Made by a program: the position numbers and the translations under genes. A stretch of DNA of 64,000 nt from Bog-532 sp963828445. GTDB taxonomy: Bacteria > Actinomycetota > Actinomycetes > Streptosporangiales > Streptosporangiaceae. The notes below the pieces were generated by a model. The model searched no databases, was not told the origin of the DNA, and saw nothing but the letters and a program-made list of their open reading frames with translations. Positions 60,753 through 64,000 of this stretch are shown here, in pieces. Every line of letters starts with the position of its first letter. Position 1 is the first letter of the stretch. The stretch is taken from the NCBI GenBank assembly GCA_963828445.1, contig CAWHFP010000003.1, positions 62,001-126,000 of the forward strand, in the 5' to 3' direction.

Positions 60753-62987
60753 ATGGACACGACCGTCCTGGGATACCCGCGGATCGGCGGGCGCCGGGAA
60801 CTGAAGAAGGCCACCGAAGGCTACTGGGCCGGACGGGTCAGCGCCGGCGAGCTGGCCGCGACAACGGCCCAGCTGCGCCGGCAGACCTGGGAGACGCTGC
60901 GGGACGCCGGCCTGAGCGGCGTTCCGTCCAACACGTTCTCGCTGTATGACCAGGTGCTGGACACCGCGGTGCTGTTCGGCGCGGTACCGGAGCGGTTCGC
61001 CGGCCTGAACGGGCTGGAGCAGTACTTCACCATGGCCCGCGGGGCCGACGGGGTACCGCCGCTGGAAATGACCAAGTGGTTCGACACCAACTACCACTAC
61101 CTGGTACCCGAGCTGGGGCCCGGGACCGAGCTGCGGCTGGCCGGCGACAAGCCGCTGCGCGAGTACGCCGAAGCGGCCGCGCTGGGCATCGAGACGCGGC
61201 CGGTGGTACTCGGTCCGCTGTCCTTCCTGCTGCTGAGCAAGCCGACCTCACCCACCTTCGATGTCATGGAATTGCTGGAACCGCTGCTCGACGGCTACGC
61301 GGACCTGCTGCGGGCGCTGAACGAGGCGGGCGTCTCCTGGGTGCAGCTGGATGAGCCGGCCCTGGCCGCCGACCGGAGCAGCGCCGAACTGGAGGCGCTG
61401 GGGCACGTCTACGAGCGCCTCGGTCACCTGGACCGGCGCCCGTCCCTGCTGGCGGCCACCTACTTCGGCGAGATCGAAGACGCGCTGCCGGTGCTGGCGG
61501 CCAGCCCGGTCGAGGCCATCGGCCTGGACTTCGTGGCCGGCCCGGGTAACCGCGAGGCGCTGGCCCGGATCGGCGGGATCGGCGGCAAGACGCTGGTGGC
61601 CGGGGTCATCGACGGCCGCAACGTGTGGCGGGCCGACCTCGGGCGGGCCCTGTCGACCTGCGCGTCCCTGCTCGGCCTGGCCGGGGAGGTGACCGTCAGC
61701 ACGTCCTGCTCGCTGCTGCACGTGCCGCTCGACCTGGACGCCGAGACCGCGCTGCCGCCCGAGCTGACCAGCCGCCTGGCCTTCGCCCGGCAGAAGGTGG
61801 CCGAGGTGGTCACCCTGGGCCGGGCCCTGACCGAGGGCCGGGAGGCCGTCGCGGCCGAGCTGACCGCCGCGCCGGCCGCGGCCGCGCCGGTGAACGGGCG
61901 CGTCCGGGCCCGGCTCGACGCGCTCGGCGACGATGTGGCCCGGACGCCGTACGCGATCCGGAGCAAGGCCCAGGGCGACGGGCTGCCCGCCCTGCCGACC
62001 ACCACCATCGGCTCGTTCCCGCAGACCGGCGAGATCCGCAAGGCCCGGGCCGACCGCAAGGCCGGGCGGATCAGCGAGGACATCTACGTCGCCACCATGC
62101 GGGCCGAGATCGACCGGGTCATCGCGCTGCAGGAGGAGATCGGGCTGGACGTGCTGGTGCACGGCGAGCCCGAGCGCAACGACATGGTGCAGTACTTCGC
62201 CGAGCAGCTGGAGGGCTACGCCGCCACCGACCACGGCTGGGTCCAGTCCTACGGCTCGCGCTACGTCCGGCCGCCGATCCTGCACGGCGACGTGCACCGG
62301 ACCGGGCCGATGACCGTGGGCTGGACGACCTACGCCCAGTCCCGCACCAGCAAGCCGGTCAAGGGCATGCTGACCGGTCCGGTGACCATGCTGGCCTGGT
62401 CGTTCGTGCGCGACGACCAGCCGCTGGGCGAGACCGCCCGGCAGGTGGCGCTGGCGCTGCGGGACGAGATCGGTGACCTGGAGTCGGCCGGCATCCGCAT
62501 CATCCAGGTCGACGAGCCGGCCATCCGCGAGCTGCTGCCACTGCGGGACCGCGACCGCCCGGCCTACCTGGACTGGGCCATCGGCGCGTTCCGGCTGGCC
62601 ACCTCGGGGGTGGCCGACTCGACCCAGATCCACACCCACATGTGCTACTCGGAGTTCGGCGAGATCATCGGGGCCATCTCCGGGCTGGACGCCGACGTGG
62701 CCAGCGTGGAGGCGGCCCGGTCGCGGATGGAGCTGCTGGGCGACCTGCAGGCGGCCGGCTATGAGCAGGGCATCGGGCCGGGCGTGTGGGACATCCACTC
62801 GCCGCGGGTGCCATCGCTGGAGGAGATGACCGGCGCGCTGGCGCTGGCCCTGCAGAGCGTCGAGGCGGGGCGGCTGTGGGTCAACCCGGACTGCGGGCTG
62901 AAGACCCGCGGCTACCCAGAAACCGAGGCGGCGCTGCGGACCATGGTGGCCGCGGCCCGGCAGGTCCGGGAGTCGGCCAAGGGCTGA
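60753..62987 (+). CDS. metE: Cobalamin-independent methionine synthase
   Basis: 744 residues from the ATG at 60753 (GGGAGAGA upstream). N-terminal barrel: TVLGYPRIGGRRELKKATEG, TFSLYDQVLDTAVLFGAVP. C-terminal catalytic barrel: TTTIGSFPQTGEIRKARADR, VLVHGEPERNDMVQYFAEQL, IQVDEPAIRELLPLRDRD and the zinc ligands in STQIHTHMCYSEFGEI (His, Cys) and LWVNPDCGLKTRGYPETEAA (Cys). Transfers the methyl group of 5-methyltetrahydropteroyl-tri-Glu to homocysteine. Repressed through the riboswitch when B12 is available. Confidence 0.96.
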   Translation: MDTTVLGYPRIGGRRELKKATEGYWAGRVSAGELAATTAQLRRQTWETLRDAGLSGVPSNTFSLYDQVLDTAVLFGAVPERFAGLNGLEQYFTMARGADGVPPLEMTKWFDTNYHYLVPELGPGTELRLAGDKPLREYAEAAALGIETRPVVLGPLSFLLLSKPTSPTFDVMELLEPLLDGYADLLRALNEAGVSWVQLDEPALAADRSSAELEALGHVYERLGHLDRRPSLLAATYFGEIEDALPVLAASPVEAIGLDFVAGPGNREALARIGGIGGKTLVAGVIDGRNVWRADLGRALSTCASLLGLAGEVTVSTSCSLLHVPLDLDAETALPPELTSRLAFARQKVAEVVTLGRALTEGREAVAAELTAAPAAAAPVNGRVRARLDALGDDVARTPYAIRSKAQGDGLPALPTTTIGSFPQTGEIRKARADRKAGRISEDIYVATMRAEIDRVIALQEEIGLDVLVHGEPERNDMVQYFAEQLEGYAATDHGWVQSYGSRYVRPPILHGDVHRTGPMTVGWTTYAQSRTSKPVKGMLTGPVTMLAWSFVRDDQPLGETARQVALALRDEIGDLESAGIRIIQVDEPAIRELLPLRDRDRPAYLDWAIGAFRLATSGVADSTQIHTHMCYSEFGEIIGAISGLDADVASVEAARSRMELLGDLQAAGYEQGIGPGVWDIHSPRVPSLEEMTGALALALQSVEAGRLWVNPDCGLKTRGYPETEAALRTMVAAARQVRESAKG

Positions 62988-63002
62988 GGCCACGACACGC
63001 CG

Positions 63003-63050
63003 ACACAATATGTGGTGCTAGGTATCGACCCCTGGTTCTACATATGGTGT
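63003..63050 (+). promoter_or_regulatory. Two NrdR boxes before nrdA
   Basis: ACACAATATGTGGTGC (63003-63018) and GTTCTACATATGGTGT (63035-63050) match the NrdR consensus acaCwAtATaTwGtgt; starts are 32 bp apart, about three helical turns, the usual spacing. NrdR would repress nrdA when dATP is high. Confidence 0.85.
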
Positions 63051-63071
63051 TCCTCGCGCTGGTTCCGTGAT

Positions 63072-63164
63072 TCATCCAGAGTCACAAGCGACGGCTGGCA
63101 GGCGGCCTCGGGCCGGGTCCATGGCCCGGCCCGAGGCGGGGCCCGCGAGTCCGAAGACCGGCCG
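63072..63164 (+). ncRNA. Truncated cobalamin-riboswitch-like leader of nrdA
   Basis: A P6-like hairpin (GTGATTCATCCAGAGTCAC), then AAGCGACGGCTGGCAGGCGG and the B12 box GAGTCCGAAGACCGGCC at 63,148-63,164, closely parallel to the metE riboswitch 3' half. The 5' core (GGGAA, GGTG-AATCC, GCCCCGC) is absent; the NrdR boxes occupy that place. A strong hairpin CGCCGCGCG / CGCGCGGCG (63168-63176 and 63184-63192) follows just before the RBS. Confidence 0.6.
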
Positions 63165-63219
63165 GCGCGCCGCGCGTCAACGGCGCGCGGCGTCTGGCCA
63201 CGAGCTCGCGAGGAGAGCC

Positions 63220-64000
63220 ATGACCGTCACTGACGCACGCCCGGACACGACGCCGGACCCGGTCGGGATGCGGGTCCGCAAGCGCAACGGTGACCGGGAG
63301 CCGGTCGATGTGGGCAAGATCGTGCGGGCCGTGGAGCGCTACACCAGTGGCCTGGGCGAGATCGACCCGCTGCGGGTCGCGCTCAAGACGATCAGCGGCC
63401 TGTACGACGGGGCCACCACCGCTGAGCTGGACCGGCTGTCGATCCAGACCGCGGCCGAGATGACCGGCGAGGAGCCGCAGTACTCGCGGCTGGCGGCCCG
63501 GCTGCTGGCCAGCTACGTGGCCAAGGAGGTCCGCGGCCAGGGGGTCGCCTCGTTCAGCCAGTCGGTCGCCCTCGGGCACGCCGAAGGCCTGGTCAACGAC
63601 CAGACGGCCGCGTTCGTCAAGGACAACGCGCGCAAGCTGGACGACGCCATCGACTGGACCCGGGACCACGAGTTCGAGTACTTCGGCATCAAGACCGTCT
63701 ACGACCGGTACCTGCTGCGGCACCCGCTGAACCGGCTGGTCATCGAGACACCCCAGTACTTCATGCTGCGGGTGGCCTGCGGCTTGTCCAGCACCCCGCG
63801 GGAGGCGACCGGGTTCTACCGGCTGCTCTCCTCGCTGGCCTACCTGCCCAGCTCCCCGACGCTGTTCAACTCCGGCACCAGCCACCCGCAGATGTCCTCC
63901 TGCTTCCTGGTCGACTCGCCCCAGGACAACCTGGACTCCATCTACGCGCGGTACGCGCAGGTGGCCCGGCTGAGCAAGTTCTCGGGCGGCATCGGCATCG
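63220..64000 (+). CDS. nrdA: Ribonucleoside-diphosphate reductase class Ia, alpha subunit (partial)
   Basis: Only the first 260 residues are in the window; the start ATG has GAGGAGAG upstream. An ATP-cone begins at RVRKRNGDREPVDVGKIVRA (allosteric dATP/ATP site). The N-terminal part of the barrel follows: FEYFGIKTVYDRYLLRHPLN, RLVIETPQYFMLRVACGLS, PSSPTLFNSGTSHPQMSSCF (Cys of the redox-active pair) and LSKFSGGIGI. This pattern is class I alpha, not the B12-dependent NrdJ, which explains both the NrdR boxes and the B12-type leader. A beta subunit gene would be expected downstream. Confidence 0.9.
   Translation, partial: MTVTDARPDTTPDPVGMRVRKRNGDREPVDVGKIVRAVERYTSGLGEIDPLRVALKTISGLYDGATTAELDRLSIQTAAEMTGEEPQYSRLAARLLASYVAKEVRGQGVASFSQSVALGHAEGLVNDQTAAFVKDNARKLDDAIDWTRDHEFEYFGIKTVYDRYLLRHPLNRLVIETPQYFMLRVACGLSSTPREATGFYRLLSSLAYLPSSPTLFNSGTSHPQMSSCFLVDSPQDNLDSIYARYAQVARLSKFSGGIGI

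Noticed and set aside
63220..64000. B12-dependent class II reductase NrdJ
   Set aside because: Sequence pattern (FEYFGIKTVYDRYLLRHP, VIETPQYFMLRVA) is class Ia NrdA, and a B12-type leader with NrdR boxes fits a B12-independent enzyme.

Overview
This window is high-GC actinobacterial chromosome (roughly 70% G+C or more, GTG starts common). The gene order rne - DUF2344/radical-SAM pair - rodA - PBP2 - mreDCB - ndk - folC - valS - clpX - clpP2P1 - tig is the conserved Streptomyces/Streptosporangiales-type core. The genus cannot be named from the sequence. Several genes carry apparent single-base frameshifts, including the essential valS, so some breaks may be assembly errors rather than biology.

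Layout. 1-13.5 kb (minus strand): RNase E/G (cut by the window edge), the DUF2344/radical SAM pair, the rod-elongation module rodA-mrdA-mreD-mreC-mreB, ndk and a large MFS-like membrane protein. 13.5-16.8 kb: DUF4233, folC and a membrane-anchored GGDEF gene whose sensor half is out of frame. 16.8-17.05 kb: an AT-rich gap holding a perfect palindrome and two tandem six-codon minigenes (MRTDWG, MSIDWD), each with a strong Shine-Dalgarno, next to an MFS exporter. 18.6-26 kb: valS, clpX, clpP2, clpP1, tig. 26-31.7 kb: a GlxA/AraC regulator with a possible coupled leader ORF, tRNA-Pro(TGG), a Tat-type polysaccharide deacetylase, a secreted G1 peptidase and a PucR-type regulator.

31.9-35.3 kb is an accessory island. 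It starts at tRNA-Gly(TCC), whose 3' 44 bp recur as three exact direct copies and one decayed copy. The intervals carry compact toxin-antitoxin modules (higBA, vapBC, a higBA remnant plus brnTA). Each copy is preceded by a shared arm-like sequence, and there is no integrase: it looks like a stack of small site-specifically inserted TA cassettes.

36.8-46.4 kb is a translationally coupled seven-gene catabolic operon resembling inositol degradation but of unusual composition (two Gfo/Idh/MocA dehydrogenases, an IolE-like isomerase, a 2-hydroxyacid dehydrogenase, an HpcH/HpaI aldolase, IolD and an aldehyde dehydrogenase). It is divergent from a LacI regulator, with a visible operator candidate in between.

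46.4-60 kb holds regulator-enzyme pairs with clear palindromic operators (WYL/SnoaL, MarR/hydrolase, TetR/SRPBCC, TetR/SDR, winged helix/SDR, PadR/VC0807). It also has a metal-homeostasis group: a yybP-ykoY manganese-riboswitch candidate before a TMEM165/GDT1 protein, then TMEM175 and VIT1/CCC1 proteins. 60.4-64 kb is a cobalamin-responsive end: a full cobalamin riboswitch before B12-independent metE, then nrdA (class Ia RNR, running off the window) with two NrdR boxes and only the 3' part of a cobalamin-riboswitch-like leader.
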